Source of the DNA: Pseudomonadota bacterium | GTDB lineage: Bacteria; Pseudomonadota; Gammaproteobacteria; Burkholderiales; JAKAFK01 | Length of the DNA stretch: 43,015 nt | Assembly: GCA_021788645.1 (NCBI GenBank) | Contig: JAJYKK010000020.1 | Span: 1 to 43,015 of the forward strand | Direction of reading: 5' to 3' | Shown: positions 8,292-17,425 of the stretch, one piece after another | How the letters are laid out: every line of letters starts with the position of its first letter | Position numbering within the stretch: position 1 is the stretch's first letter | The notes under the pieces: generated by a model | What the model saw: the letters and a program-made list of their open reading frames with translations, nothing else | Told to the model about the DNA's origin: nothing | Databases searched by the model: none | Position numbers and translations under genes: made by a program

Positions 8292-8900
8292 TCAGGACCG
8301 ATCCGCTTTGAGCGTGACCACGAAATTCGCGAGCTGACGCATGCAGGAGCGGAAGGCTTCGACGGACTGCATGTTCTTCGCGACGCCGATGCACCCTTCG
8401 AAGGCGGCGACGATGAACAGCGCCGCCGCGCCGCAATCGAAGTCATCGCGCGCCTCTCCCCGCGCCTGCGCGCGGGCCAGGGCCGAGCGCACGACCTCTC
8501 GCCACGTCTCCAGAATCGCCGACAGCCGCTCCTTGAATGCCTCGTCCAGCGGGCTCATTTCCTGCATCAGGTTGTTCAGCGGGCATCCCAGCGCAACGCC
8601 CTGCGCATCGCTCTCCCGCGCGATGCCCTCGATCACCTCGACCAACCTGTCAAGCGGCCGCTGCGCGCCGCGCACGGGCGCAAAGATCCGCTCCTCGAGC
8701 CTTGTCCTCACCACCTCGTCCACCACCGCCAGCCCGAGCGCCTGCTTGGTCGGAAAGTGGTAATAGAGCGCGCCCTTGGTGAGCCCCGTCGCCTCCAGGA
8801 TGTCCGCCAGGCTGGCCGCCTGGAACCCCTTTCGGTGAATCTCGCAGAATGCGGACGACAGGATCTTTTCGCGGGTCAAATCGGCATGCGGCTTTTCCAT
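8292..8900 (-). CDS. TetR/AcrR family transcriptional repressor
   Basis: The 202-residue protein has a TetR-type N-terminal helix-turn-helix (TREKILSSAF, GFQAASLADILEATGLTK, then GALYYHFPTKQALGLAVVDE) and a C-terminal ligand-binding domain with several cysteines (ALGCPLNNLMQEMS, EGCIGVAKN). The ATG at 8900 is preferred over an in-frame start 39 bp upstream, because a near-consensus promoter and a palindrome occupy 8907-8935 and would lie inside the longer reading frame. The -10 box ends 7 bp before this ATG, so the mRNA is probably leaderless. It should repress itself and the downstream CMD-like and nitroreductase genes. The ligand is unknown; quinones or other electrophiles would fit the neighbours. 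Confidence 0.9.
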   Translation of the reverse strand: MEKPHADLTREKILSSAFCEIHRKGFQAASLADILEATGLTKGALYYHFPTKQALGLAVVDEVVRTRLEERIFAPVRGAQRPLDRLVEVIEGIARESDAQGVALGCPLNNLMQEMSPLDEAFKERLSAILETWREVVRSALARAQARGEARDDFDCGAAALFIVAAFEGCIGVAKNMQSVEAFRSCMRQLANFVVTLKADRS

Positions 8901-8906
8901 GCGCCC

Positions 8907-8935
8907 ATTACATACCACTTGGTATGTTCTGTCAA
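8907..8935 (-). promoter_or_regulatory. tetR promoter with embedded operator palindrome
   Basis: On the minus strand TTGACA (8935-8930, perfect), a 17-bp spacer and TGTAAT (8912-8907, five of six) form a strong sigma70 promoter. The palindrome ACATACCA-CT-TGGTATGT at 8910-8927 (8-bp perfect arms) fills the spacer and overlaps the -10 box, so bound repressor would exclude RNA polymerase. Predicted transcription start falls at about the ATG (8900), implying no 5' leader. Confidence 0.75.
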
Positions 8936-8960
8936 GCAAGACGCATCCCCAGCCCCCGGC

Positions 8961-10133
8961 TCAGGGCAGGAACAGCTGCAACAGGTCGTTCAGGAATCGT
9001 CGGCCCAAGCGGGTCGGCCGGATGCATCCGGGCGGGCGTTCGATGAGGCCCCGGGCTTCGGCCGCCCGCAAGGGCTCTTCGACCGCCGCGAGCTCCAGTC
9101 CGGTGCGCTCCCGGAAAAGCCCCACCGGAAACCCCGCCGTCAGGCGCAAGGCATTCATCATGAACTCGAACCCCAGGTCGGCCGTAGCGACCACCTGCTC
9201 CTCGTGGACCGCATGGCCGCGCCGCGCGCCCTCGATGTACGCCTTCGGCTGCCGGTGGCGCGTCTGGCGAACGATGCGCCCGTCGGCCGAAAGCTTGCTG
9301 TGCGCGCCCGGGCCGATGCCCAGGTAATCCCCGAAATGCCAGTAATTGAGATTGTGCCGGCAGGCGGCCTGGGGGCGCGCGAAGGCAGATGTCTCATAGT
9401 GCGCATAGCCTGCCTCGCCCAGCATCGCCTCGAGGGTCTCCTGCATTTCGGTGGCCGCATCCTCGCCCGGCAGTTCCGGCCTCTGGTGGGCAAACCACGT
9501 GTTGGGTTCGATCGTCAATTGATACGCGGAAAGATGCGCCGGCCCCCGCTCGATCGCGATTCGCATGTCGCCTGCGGCCTGCGCCACGGTTTGGCCCGGC
9601 AGCGCGTACATGAGATCCACGTTCACCCGCTCGAAATGGCGCAGCGCGCCGTCCAGCGCGCGCCGGGCCGCCTCCCCGTCGTGGACGCGCCCGATGGCCG
9701 CCAGGCGGGCGTCGTCGAAACTCTGGACGCCCAGGGACAGCCGGGTCACCCCGACCTCCCTGAACCCGCGGAACTTCGTTTCGTCCGCGGCGCCCGGGTT
9801 GGCTTCCAGGGTGATTTCGCAGCCGCTTTCCAAAGGAAGCACGGCGCTCACGGCGTCCAGCAGATTCCCGACCGCCGGAACCGACAAGAGACTCGGCGTC
9901 CCGCCGCCGAAGAAGATGCTGCGAACCTCCCGCCCCGACACCAGCGGCAGGGCGGCCTGCAGATCGGCCTGCAACGCCTCGACGTAGCGCGCCTCCGGGA
10001 TCGCGCCACCGGCTTCGTGGGAATTGAAGTCGCAATAAGGACACTTGCGCAGGCACCACGGGACGTGCACATAAAGCGCGAGGGCACAGGTCGATGGAAA
10101 ATCCGTCGCTTCGGAAGCGGGCTCGGCGCGCAA
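8961..10133 (-). CDS. hemW: Radical SAM HemW (heme chaperone, HemN-like)
   Basis: The 390-residue protein has the radical SAM cluster motif CLRKCPYC after LYVHVPW, then FFGGGTPSLL, EANPG, RLSLGVQSF, NVDLMYALPGQT and the C-terminal YWHFGDYLGIGPGAHS characteristic of HemW. HemW proteins bind heme and are thought to deliver it to respiratory enzymes, rather than acting as coproporphyrinogen dehydrogenases. No ATG is available near the N-terminus. Translation appears to start at TTG (10133-10131), immediately after the pncB stop codon (TGATTG), implying translational coupling. It is the last gene of the rph-rdgB-pncB-hemW run; the rdgB-hemW association is common in proteobacteria. Confidence 0.9.
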   Translation of the reverse strand: MRAEPASEATDFPSTCALALYVHVPWCLRKCPYCDFNSHEAGGAIPEARYVEALQADLQAALPLVSGREVRSIFFGGGTPSLLSVPAVGNLLDAVSAVLPLESGCEITLEANPGAADETKFRGFREVGVTRLSLGVQSFDDARLAAIGRVHDGEAARRALDGALRHFERVNVDLMYALPGQTVAQAAGDMRIAIERGPAHLSAYQLTIEPNTWFAHQRPELPGEDAATEMQETLEAMLGEAGYAHYETSAFARPQAACRHNLNYWHFGDYLGIGPGAHSKLSADGRIVRQTRHRQPKAYIEGARRGHAVHEEQVVATADLGFEFMMNALRLTAGFPVGLFRERTGLELAAVEEPLRAAEARGLIERPPGCIRPTRLGRRFLNDLLQLFLP

Positions 10134-11486
10134 TCAGGCGTTCCCACGATCGAAGGCGGTTGCGAGATCGGCAAGCGCCGGGGAAATCTCGACGCGATAC
10201 GGCGCCGCCCCCTCGCCGAGGCCCCTCAGGCGCCGGGGCAGCATCGCCAGTTCGCGGGCCGCCAAGGCGCGCGATTCGGCCAGTGTCGGCGCTGGCCGCA
10301 CGCGGCGTCCCGCCAGCATGCACGGCGCCAGCAGCGGGCGTCCCGCCTGGGCATCGTCGTCCAGCGTCACGCAGTCGTGGTCCATCCGCTCCCCTTCGAC
10401 GTACCGATAGACCTGCTTTCTTCCGGGCCACGTCGCCTTGCCCTCGGAGCGCTTGCGCCGCGGGCGCCCCCGGTACTCCTGCAGTTTGTAGGCGCAGTCG
10501 AGATAAGGTGCATCGGCGGAGGTCAACAGACGGGTGCCGACGCCGAACCCGCGGATCGGCGCCCCGCCGGCAAGCAACCGCTCGATCTCGTATTCATCCA
10601 GATTGCCGCTCGCAAACACGCCGATGTCACGCAGCCCCGCCTCATCCAGGATCGCGCGCACGTTGCGCGCATGCGCGGCGAGATCGCCGCTGTCGATCCG
10701 CACCGAGCGAATCGCGGTGCCGCTCCTGGCGAGCGCTTGCGCCAGGGCGGCGACCTTGCGCGCGGCCGCCTCGGTGTCGTAGGTGTCGATCAGCAGCACG
10801 CAGCGCTCCGGCTGGGCCGCGGCAAAGGATCGAAACGCCGCCGCTTCGTCGTCATGGGCCTGGATGAAGGAGTGCGCCATGGTGCCGAACACCGGGATGC
10901 CGAACAGGACCTCCGCCGCCACATTGGAACTGCCGGCAAAGCCCGCGAGAAAGGCGGCCCGCGCGCCGGCCAGCCCGGCATCCTCCCCGTGCGCCCGCCG
11001 CAGCCCGAAATCGACGAGCTGGGCACCCCGCGCCGCCAGCACCATCCGTGCCGCCTTGGAGGCGATCAGGCTCTGGTAATGGAGCCGGTTCATGACCTGC
11101 GTCTCGACCAGCTGCGCCATCGGCAGGGGCGCCGTGACCCGCATGATCGGCTCATCGGCGAAGAACACGCACCCTTCCGGCATGGCATGGACATCGCCGG
11201 AGAAGCGGAACGCGGCCAAGTAGTCGATCAGGGCCGCATTGAAGCGGCCCGTCGCGGCGAGCCACGCGAGTTCGTCCTGGCCAAAGCGCAGCGCTTCGAG
11301 AAGCTGGAGCACCGATTCCAGGCCCGCGGCCACCAAGAAATTCCGCTTCGCCGGAAGCCTGCGCACGAACAGCTCGAATACGGCGGTCTCGTGCAACCCT
11401 TCGTCGAGATAGGCCTGCAGCATGGTCAGCTCGTACAGATCGGTGCTGAACGGCAAACCCTGAGGGAATCGTGCCTCGCCGTGCAT
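10134..11486 (-). CDS. pncB: Nicotinate phosphoribosyltransferase
   Basis: The 450-residue enzyme converts nicotinate, PRPP and ATP to nicotinate mononucleotide in NAD salvage. Family features are FSTDLYELTMLQAY at the N-terminus, FELFVRRLPAKRNFLVAAGLE, DFGLRRAHG, AGSSNVAAEVLFGIPVFGTMAHS, VLLIDTYDTEAA, VRIDSGDL and IRGFGVGTRLLTS. Its length is normal. It lies 39 bp after rdgB and touches hemW, so it has been inserted into, or assembled with, the common rdgB-hemW pair. Confidence 0.94.
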   Translation of the reverse strand: MHGEARFPQGLPFSTDLYELTMLQAYLDEGLHETAVFELFVRRLPAKRNFLVAAGLESVLQLLEALRFGQDELAWLAATGRFNAALIDYLAAFRFSGDVHAMPEGCVFFADEPIMRVTAPLPMAQLVETQVMNRLHYQSLIASKAARMVLAARGAQLVDFGLRRAHGEDAGLAGARAAFLAGFAGSSNVAAEVLFGIPVFGTMAHSFIQAHDDEAAAFRSFAAAQPERCVLLIDTYDTEAAARKVAALAQALARSGTAIRSVRIDSGDLAAHARNVRAILDEAGLRDIGVFASGNLDEYEIERLLAGGAPIRGFGVGTRLLTSADAPYLDCAYKLQEYRGRPRRKRSEGKATWPGRKQVYRYVEGERMDHDCVTLDDDAQAGRPLLAPCMLAGRRVRPAPTLAESRALAARELAMLPRRLRGLGEGAAPYRVEISPALADLATAFDRGNA

Positions 11487-11525
11487 GAAGCCTCCCCTTG
11501 CGTGGGACTCGCGCGTCCGGCGGCG

Positions 11526-12137
11526 CTAGCCGCCGGACGCATCGCCGCGCATCCGCGCCTTGAGCTTCTCGACCAGCTGCGCGAGCGCCTTGCCGCGGTG
11601 GCTGATGCGGTTCTTTTCCTCCAGCGCGAGTTCCGCGCCCGTGCGCCCAAGCTCCGGCACGAGAAACAACGGGTCGTAGCCGAACCCGCCCCTCCCGCGC
11701 GGCTCGCGAAGGATCTCGCCGTCCCAGCGCCCTTCCGCGATGAGGGGCTCGGGATCCTGGGGGTAGCGCACGAGGACGATGACGCAATAATAGTGCGCCG
11801 ACCGGCGCTCCGCATGCGCGAGCGCCTCGAGAAGCTTCTCGTTGTTGGCCGAATCCGATCTCTGCTCGCCCGCGAAGCGGGCGGAGAAGACGCCCGGCGC
11901 GCCGTTCAGCGCATCGACGCAGATCCCGGAATCGTCCGCAAGCGCCGGCAGGCCCGAATGCTCGGCGGCATGGCGCGCCTTGGCCAGGCAGTTCTCCAGG
12001 AAGGTGGGATGCGGCTCCTCCGCCTCCGGCATGTTGAACACCGACTGGGGCAGCACCTCCAGTCCGAGCGGTTCGAGCAGCCGCTCGATTTCGCGGAGCT
12101 TGCCCGGGTTGCCGCTGGCGATCACCAATTTCTTCAT
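11526..12137 (-). CDS. rdgB: XTP/dITP pyrophosphatase (non-canonical purine NTPase RdgB)
   Basis: The 203-residue enzyme hydrolyses ITP, dITP and XTP to monophosphates and keeps deaminated purines out of DNA and RNA. It shows MKKLVIASGNPGKLREI, HPTFLENCLAKARHAA, ALADDSGICVDALNGAPGVFSARF, GRGGFGYDPLF and KNRISHRGKAL, the family's nucleotide and metal-binding segments. The ATG at 12137 is preceded by GGAGG with 6 nt spacing; an upstream in-frame start would add 18 residues absent from homologues. Confidence 0.95.
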   Translation of the reverse strand: MKKLVIASGNPGKLREIERLLEPLGLEVLPQSVFNMPEAEEPHPTFLENCLAKARHAAEHSGLPALADDSGICVDALNGAPGVFSARFAGEQRSDSANNEKLLEALAHAERRSAHYYCVIVLVRYPQDPEPLIAEGRWDGEILREPRGRGGFGYDPLFLVPELGRTGAELALEEKNRISHRGKALAQLVEKLKARMRGDASGG

Positions 12138-12451
12138 AGAACCTCCACAAGGGAACCCGCAAGGTCGATCGCGGGAAGAATGGCGGGCCACGCGCGGCGC
12201 GCCATCGCTTAATCAAACCCACCCCTCGCCGGTATCCGCCCATCGGGCATGGCGACTCGGCCACGTCACGAGGGAGGGCACGGCTTTTCGGTCGTGCAAC
12301 GGGCGTCAGGGCCCGGATCCCGAGTCAGGCCGTCCGAATGGTCGCCCGTTTGGCTGGCGCAGAAGGAATCGCCCCCGGTGTCCGTGGACCGGATATTGGG
12401 TTGGGTGTCGACGCGTCCGACGCCGGTCGACAGTCGCTTAACGGTATTTCC
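12138..12451. other. 314-bp gap between rph and rdgB
   Basis: The gap is unusually long for this gene pair. Short frames are open on both strands but none has a convincing start site or recognisable sequence. No clear promoter or intrinsic terminator was found. I see nothing supportable in it. Confidence 0.4.
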
Positions 12452-13171
12452 TCAGCCTTGACCCAGCACAGTCTTCTGGATCGCGACGAGGCGGGCGATG
12501 CCCGCTTGCGCAAGACCGAGCATCCCGTCCAGCTCGCCCCGGGTAAACGGAGCCCCCTCGGCCGTGCCCTGGATCTCGACGAACTGCCCCGCTTCGGTCA
12601 TCACGACATTCATGTCGGTCTCGCAAGCGGAATCCTCGGCGTAATCCAGGTCGAGCACCGGAACGCCCTGATAAATGCCGACCGACACCGCGGCGACGAA
12701 CTGGCGGATCGGGGACTCGGGCAGGACCCCTCGGCCCGCGAGATGCGTGAGCGCATCGCACAGCGCGACAAATGCGCCGGTAATGCTCGCCGTGCGCGTG
12801 CCGCCATCGGCCTGCAACACATCGCAGTCCACCTGGATCGTGCGCTCGCCCAACCGCGCGAGGTCCACCACCGAACGCAGCGAACGCCCGATCAGCCGCT
12901 GAATTTCCTGCGTGCGCCCCGACTGCCGGCCCGCCGCGGCTTCCCGCTGCATCCGGGTATGCGTCGCGCGGGGCAGCATGCCGTATTCCGAGGTGACCCA
13001 TCCCTGCCCCTTGCCCTTCAGGAACGCGGGCACCTTCTCGTCCACGCTGGCGGTGCACAGCACCACGGTGTCGCCGCACTCGATCAGCACCGAGCCCTCG
13101 GCATGCTTCGTGTAGTGGCGGGTCATCCGGATCTCTCTCAGGGCATCCGGTGCTCGACGGCTGGGGCGCAT
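12452..13171 (-). CDS. rph: Ribonuclease PH
   Basis: The 239-residue 3'-5' phosphorolytic exoribonuclease trims tRNA 3' ends. It begins [20 protein letters not shown] and carries [78 protein letters not shown] and [18 protein letters not shown], all RNase PH hallmarks. GGAGG lies 12 nt before the ATG at 13171; a TTG three codons earlier is possible but too close to that site. It follows the PP2C gene by 68 bp. Confidence 0.95.
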   Translation of the reverse strand: MRPSRRAPDALREIRMTRHYTKHAEGSVLIECGDTVVLCTASVDEKVPAFLKGKGQGWVTSEYGMLPRATHTRMQREAAAGRQSGRTQEIQRLIGRSLRSVVDLARLGERTIQVDCDVLQADGGTRTASITGAFVALCDALTHLAGRGVLPESPIRQFVAAVSVGIYQGVPVLDLDYAEDSACETDMNVVMTEAGQFVEIQGTAEGAPFTRGELDGMLGLAQAGIARLVAIQKTVLGQG

Positions 13172-13239
13172 GTTGGTCAATGACCTCCGTGGGAAAGGGG
13201 CGCGCCTCGCCCGGAGGCGATCAGGCGCAGCCTTGGCAT

Positions 13240-14130
13240 TCAGGTATATTTTCGGACGAGGAGCGGGAGCTCGGCCAGCGCGCGCTCGATCTCCTCCTCG
13301 CTCACGCGCGCGGCTTCGCGCCCCGGCTGCGCCCGCGCGACAGCCTTCTCGGTCTCCGCGAAAACGCCCGCCAGGGTCTGCTCGTGCGCCGATGAGCCCC
13401 CCCAGGTCATGCCGATGGCACTCAGGTTATCGGCATCTTCCCCGCCGCGAACCTCGGCGTGATTGAGCAGGTGAGTGACCGCCTGCGCAATCGGGTAGCC
13501 CCCGATCAGCGCGCCGATTTCGGCGGCCGACAGCCATCCCCACAGCCCATCGCTGCACAGGAGAAGCGTATCGCCCTCCTCCAGCGGCATGGGCCGCGAC
13601 AGCTCCACCTCGGGGCGTATCATCCCGCCCAGGCAGTTGTAGATCCGGTTGCGCTCCGGGTGCGTGAGCATCTGCGCCTCGGTAATGATGCCCGCATCGA
13701 ACAGCTGCTGGACCTTGGAATGGTCGCGCGTGCGGGCGAGCAGCCGCGCCCCTCGAAAAAGATACAGCCGCGAGTCGCCGACGTGCGCCCAATAGGCCGT
13801 GTCGTCCTGCACGATGCAGGCCACGCACGTCGTGCGCGGGCTGTCGGCCAGATCATGCTGCGCGGCGAAGTCGCCGATGCCGTTGTGCACCGCCAGGAGC
13901 GCATCGCCCAGGAACGCGAAGGGATCCTCCAGCCTCGGATGCGCCGCCTTCTGAAAGATCTCGCACAGCATCCGGACGGTCAGCTGCGAGGCAATCTCTC
14001 CGTGCAAATGCCCGCCCATCCCGTCCGCCACCGTCAACAGCAAGGACTCCTTGCTGTAGGCATAGGCTACGCGATCCTGATTGTAGCGTCGGCCGCCTTG
14101 CCGACTCGACTGATAGACCGAGAACTTCAT
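13240..14130 (-). CDS. PP2C-family Ser/Thr protein phosphatase
   Basis: The 296-residue protein has the metal-dependent phosphatase motifs in order: [62 protein letters not shown] and [13 protein letters not shown]. It should dephosphorylate Ser/Thr residues using Mn or Mg. The ATG at 14130 ([12 protein letters not shown]) matches homologues. It is 69 bp downstream of the protein kinase gene and most likely opposes it. The C-terminal tail after about residue 250 is charged and not part of the catalytic fold. Confidence 0.92.
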   Translation of the reverse strand: MKFSVYQSSRQGGRRYNQDRVAYAYSKESLLLTVADGMGGHLHGEIASQLTVRMLCEIFQKAAHPRLEDPFAFLGDALLAVHNGIGDFAAQHDLADSPRTTCVACIVQDDTAYWAHVGDSRLYLFRGARLLARTRDHSKVQQLFDAGIITEAQMLTHPERNRIYNCLGGMIRPEVELSRPMPLEEGDTLLLCSDGLWGWLSAAEIGALIGGYPIAQAVTHLLNHAEVRGGEDADNLSAIGMTWGGSSAHEQTLAGVFAETEKAVARAQPGREAARVSEEEIERALAELPLLVRKYT

Positions 14131-14199
14131 GTTCACAACTGAAGAATGTACGGCTGCGTCCGCGCGCGATCCTGCGCACCCGGATGTCAACCCACCGCG

Positions 14200-15144
14200 T
14201 TAGAAGATTTCCTTGGTCAAGGTGGCGCGCAGGCTGTGCATGAGGGAGCGCTTCCTGGGCGGCTCCGGCACCCGTTCCAGCAGTGCCTTCTGGAGTCCGA
14301 AGACACTTTGCGGGCGCGCCATGTGGTCAAGCTGCAGGCACCAATCGACGATCTCCAGCAAATGGTCGGAATACTTGCCGCCCCACAATTTCTTCGTCGA
14401 CACGAACCGGTCGTCTTCCGCGCGCGCATCGCCCGGTTGCGGGGCGAGGCCCGCCATGCAGGCGAAGATGCTCGCGCCCACGCCGTAGATGTCGGTCCAC
14501 GGTCCGAGCTTGTCGCGGTTCTTGCTGTACTGCTCCGGCGCGGCGAAGCCCGGCGTATACATCGGCGACAACTTGGGTCCCTGGTCCGTCAACGTCTGCC
14601 GCGCGGCGCCGAAATCGATCAGTACCGGCGAGCCGTCCATGCGCAAGTAGATGTTGGACGGCTTGACGTCCAGATGCAGGATCTTGTGGGTATGCACCTC
14701 GCGCAGGCCGTTCAGAAGCTGCGCGAACACGCGGCGAAGGAAGGACTCCCTGATCGTGCCCTTGTTCGCCTGGATATGGTCTTGCAAGGTCTTGCCGCGC
14801 TCGTATTGCATGACCATGTAGACCGTGTCGTGGGCGCGGAAGAAGTTGAGCACGCGCACCACGTTGGGATGGGAGATGCTCGCCAGCGCGCGCCCTTCCT
14901 CGAAAAAGCATTTCATGCCATAACGGAACGCCGCCAGGTTGTCGGCGTTGCTGGGCGTCACCGTGCAGCCCCCCTGGCGCAACGCCAGCGCACCGGGGAG
15001 ATACTCCTTGATGGCCACCGGGGCGCCCTGCTCGTCGTAGGCCAGATACACCATGCTGAAGCCGCCGCCGCTCAGTTGCTGCGCGATGCGGTAGTTCTGC
15101 AGCTGATACCCTTCCGGCAAGGCTTGGTTCGCTTGCGTGCCCAT
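14200..15144 (-). CDS. Hanks-type Ser/Thr protein kinase (non-RD)
   Basis: The 314-residue cytoplasmic kinase has the glycine loop LSGGGFSMVYLAY, VAIKEYLP (ATP-binding Lys), a catalytic loop LHLDVKPSNIYL (Asp, Lys and Asn retained, but Leu replaces the usual Arg before Asp), LIDFGAAR, and GFAAPEQY as the APE motif. No extracellular sensor, PASTA or transmembrane segment is visible. Lack of the RD arginine suggests activity not controlled by activation-loop phosphorylation; this is inference. It is paired with the PP2C gene and transcribed away from yicC. The ATG at 15144 gives MGTQANQALPEGYQ; a longer frame upstream lacks family similarity. Confidence 0.92.
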   Translation of the reverse strand: MGTQANQALPEGYQLQNYRIAQQLSGGGFSMVYLAYDEQGAPVAIKEYLPGALALRQGGCTVTPSNADNLAAFRYGMKCFFEEGRALASISHPNVVRVLNFFRAHDTVYMVMQYERGKTLQDHIQANKGTIRESFLRRVFAQLLNGLREVHTHKILHLDVKPSNIYLRMDGSPVLIDFGAARQTLTDQGPKLSPMYTPGFAAPEQYSKNRDKLGPWTDIYGVGASIFACMAGLAPQPGDARAEDDRFVSTKKLWGGKYSDHLLEIVDWCLQLDHMARPQSVFGLQKALLERVPEPPRKRSLMHSLRATLTKEIF

Positions 15145-15523
15145 GTCCTCGTCACCCACAAATCCGCCGCACAGCGGCCAGGTCGCGTCAAGTCGCGGTC
15201 TTCGGGCCAGGGGCGCGTCTTGCGACGTGCCGGGACGGCAATTCGCCGCACCGCTCCCCGGAACACGGGGCCAAACGGCCAAGGCCCGCGCGTCGGGCAC
15301 GGGACCCACGTGCCGGCCTCGCCCGCCCCCAAACAGCATTCTGTGCACTTAGGCCCACAAAGTCAAAGGGATCAGCCGCGGTTCCCAGGGAAACGCGGCC
15401 CAAGCCCCGCTATGTTATGATGTGCCGGACGGCGCGAAGTCGGGCGTTCGCGCCCCCTGCGGGGCCGAGGGCTCGCCGTTGCGCTTCGCAGCCTTGGATC
15501 TTTCTCCATCCGGAACGTTAACC
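15145..15523. other. Divergent intergenic region between kinase gene and yicC
   Basis: This 379-bp region separates two divergent operons. It contains a good minus-strand promoter (15338-15366) for the kinase run, which implies a leader of roughly 190 nt. On the plus strand, TATGTTATGAT around 15411-15421 could hold a -10 box for yicC, but no convincing -35 was found. Open frames across it are extensions of the flanking genes without family similarity. Confidence 0.45.
15338..15366 (-). promoter_or_regulatory. Sigma70 promoter for kinase-PP2C-rph run
   Basis: On the minus strand TTGACT (15366-15361), a 17-bp spacer and CAGAAT (15343-15338) match consensus at five and four of six positions. 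It faces the kinase gene. Confidence 0.5.
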
Positions 15524-16390
15524 ATGATCTACAGCATGACCGGCTTCGCCTCGGCCGAGGCTTCCCTCCCGAACGGGACCTTGCATCTCGAGTTGCGTTC
15601 GGTCAACCACCGCTATCTGGAAGTCGCCTTCCGCCTGCCCGACGAGTTCAAGGCGCTGGAGCCCGCCCTGCGCGAAGCCATCGCCCGGCGTCTCAGCCGG
15701 GGAAAGGTCGAGTGCCGTCTGCAGCTCGTGCCCCTGGAAGCCGGCCGAGTGCACCCGGAGCTCAATGTTTCGCTGCTGCGACAGCTGGTGGCGCTGGACG
15801 AAACGGTCAGGGCCCATCTGGCGGCGGCCCAGGGCCTGCGCGTCGTCGACATCCTTCGCTGGCCCGGCATGCTGGGCGCGGACACCCCCAATGCGGAGGC
15901 CCTGCGCGGGGCGACGCTCGACCTATTGAACACGGCGCTCGCGCAGCTCACCGACACGCGCGGCCGCGAAGGCGACAAGCTCAAGGCCCTCTTGCGCGAG
16001 CGCAGCGACCAGATGGAGGCGATCACCCATGCCGTCGCGCCGAAGATTCCGGCGCTCGTCAAAGCCTACCAGGAACGCCTGGGCGCGCGCATGCGGGAAG
16101 CCATGGCGGGCTGCGACGAAGAGCGAATCCGGCAGGAACTCGCCCTGTTCGCGCAGAAGATCGACGTCGACGAGGAGCTCGCGCGGCTCAAAGCCCACAT
16201 CTCCGAACTCCGGCGCATCCTCGATGCAGGCGGCATCGTGGGCAAGCGGCTGGATTTCCTGATGCAGGAGCTCCACCGGGAAGCCAACACCCTGGGCTCG
16301 AAATCCATCGCGCTGGACACATCGCAAGCCGCCATGGAACTCAAGGTCCTGATCGAACAGATGCGCGAGCAGGTGCAGAACATCGAATAA
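15524..16390 (+). CDS. yicC: YicC family endoribonuclease/stress-induced protein
   Basis: The 288-residue protein opens with MIYSMTGFASAE, the signature of YicC, followed by LELRSVNHRYLEVAFRLPDEF, and ends in the DUF1732 region (GKRLDFLMQELHREANTLGSKS). E. coli YicC has been described as an RNase involved in small-RNA turnover. The ATG at 15524 matches the family; the frame is open 102 bp upstream without similarity. It precedes gmk by 148 bp, a common linkage. Confidence 0.93.
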   Translation: MIYSMTGFASAEASLPNGTLHLELRSVNHRYLEVAFRLPDEFKALEPALREAIARRLSRGKVECRLQLVPLEAGRVHPELNVSLLRQLVALDETVRAHLAAAQGLRVVDILRWPGMLGADTPNAEALRGATLDLLNTALAQLTDTRGREGDKLKALLRERSDQMEAITHAVAPKIPALVKAYQERLGARMREAMAGCDEERIRQELALFAQKIDVDEELARLKAHISELRRILDAGGIVGKRLDFLMQELHREANTLGSKSIALDTSQAAMELKVLIEQMREQVQNIE

Positions 16391-16526
16391 GGCGGCGCGG
16401 CCGCCGCGGTTTGTGCTATATATCTCGACACCGACGGCGCCCGGGAAGCCAGCGCCGGAACCGGGCTCCATCGAGCGCCCCATGGCCGGTTCCTGTCATC
16501 TTGTGCGGCGCGGATGCTGACGATAG

Positions 16527-17147
<621 letters not shown>

Positions 17148-17212
17148 GCCATACGCGCGGCGTGCAGCCGCAGACGCGACACATCACTGGTTTCATCACG
17201 GAGGAACACCCG

Positions 17213-17419
17213 ATGGCCCGCATCACGGTCGACGATTGCTTGAAAAGGATTCCCAACCGCTTCGAATTGACCCTGGCCGCGACCTACCGCGCGCGGCAGC
17301 TCGCGCAAGGCTCGAGCCCGATGGTCGAGATGAACCGGGACAAGCCCACGGTCATCGCGTTGCGCGAAGTGGCGCAGGGCAAGGTCGGCCTCGAAGTCCT
17401 GAACAAGGGACAGGCGTAA
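17213..17419 (+). CDS. rpoZ: RNA polymerase omega subunit
   Basis: The 68-residue protein begins [20 protein letters not shown] and contains [15 protein letters not shown], the conserved omega core that binds the beta' subunit and helps form a ppGpp site in proteobacterial RNA polymerase. The ATG at 17213 has GGAGG 8 nt upstream; an in-frame start 51 bp earlier is not supported. It is slightly shorter than E. coli omega, as in many Betaproteobacteria. The spoT start is 6 bp beyond its stop. Confidence 0.95.
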   Translation: MARITVDDCLKRIPNRFELTLAATYRARQLAQGSSPMVEMNRDKPTVIALREVAQGKVGLEVLNKGQA

Positions 17420-17425
17420 GTCCTT

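Noticed and set aside
8178-12212. A 1344-codon plus-strand frame across hemW, pncB and rdgB
   Set aside because: All three genes on the minus strand are unmistakable, and the plus frame has composition typical of antisense GC-rich sequence.
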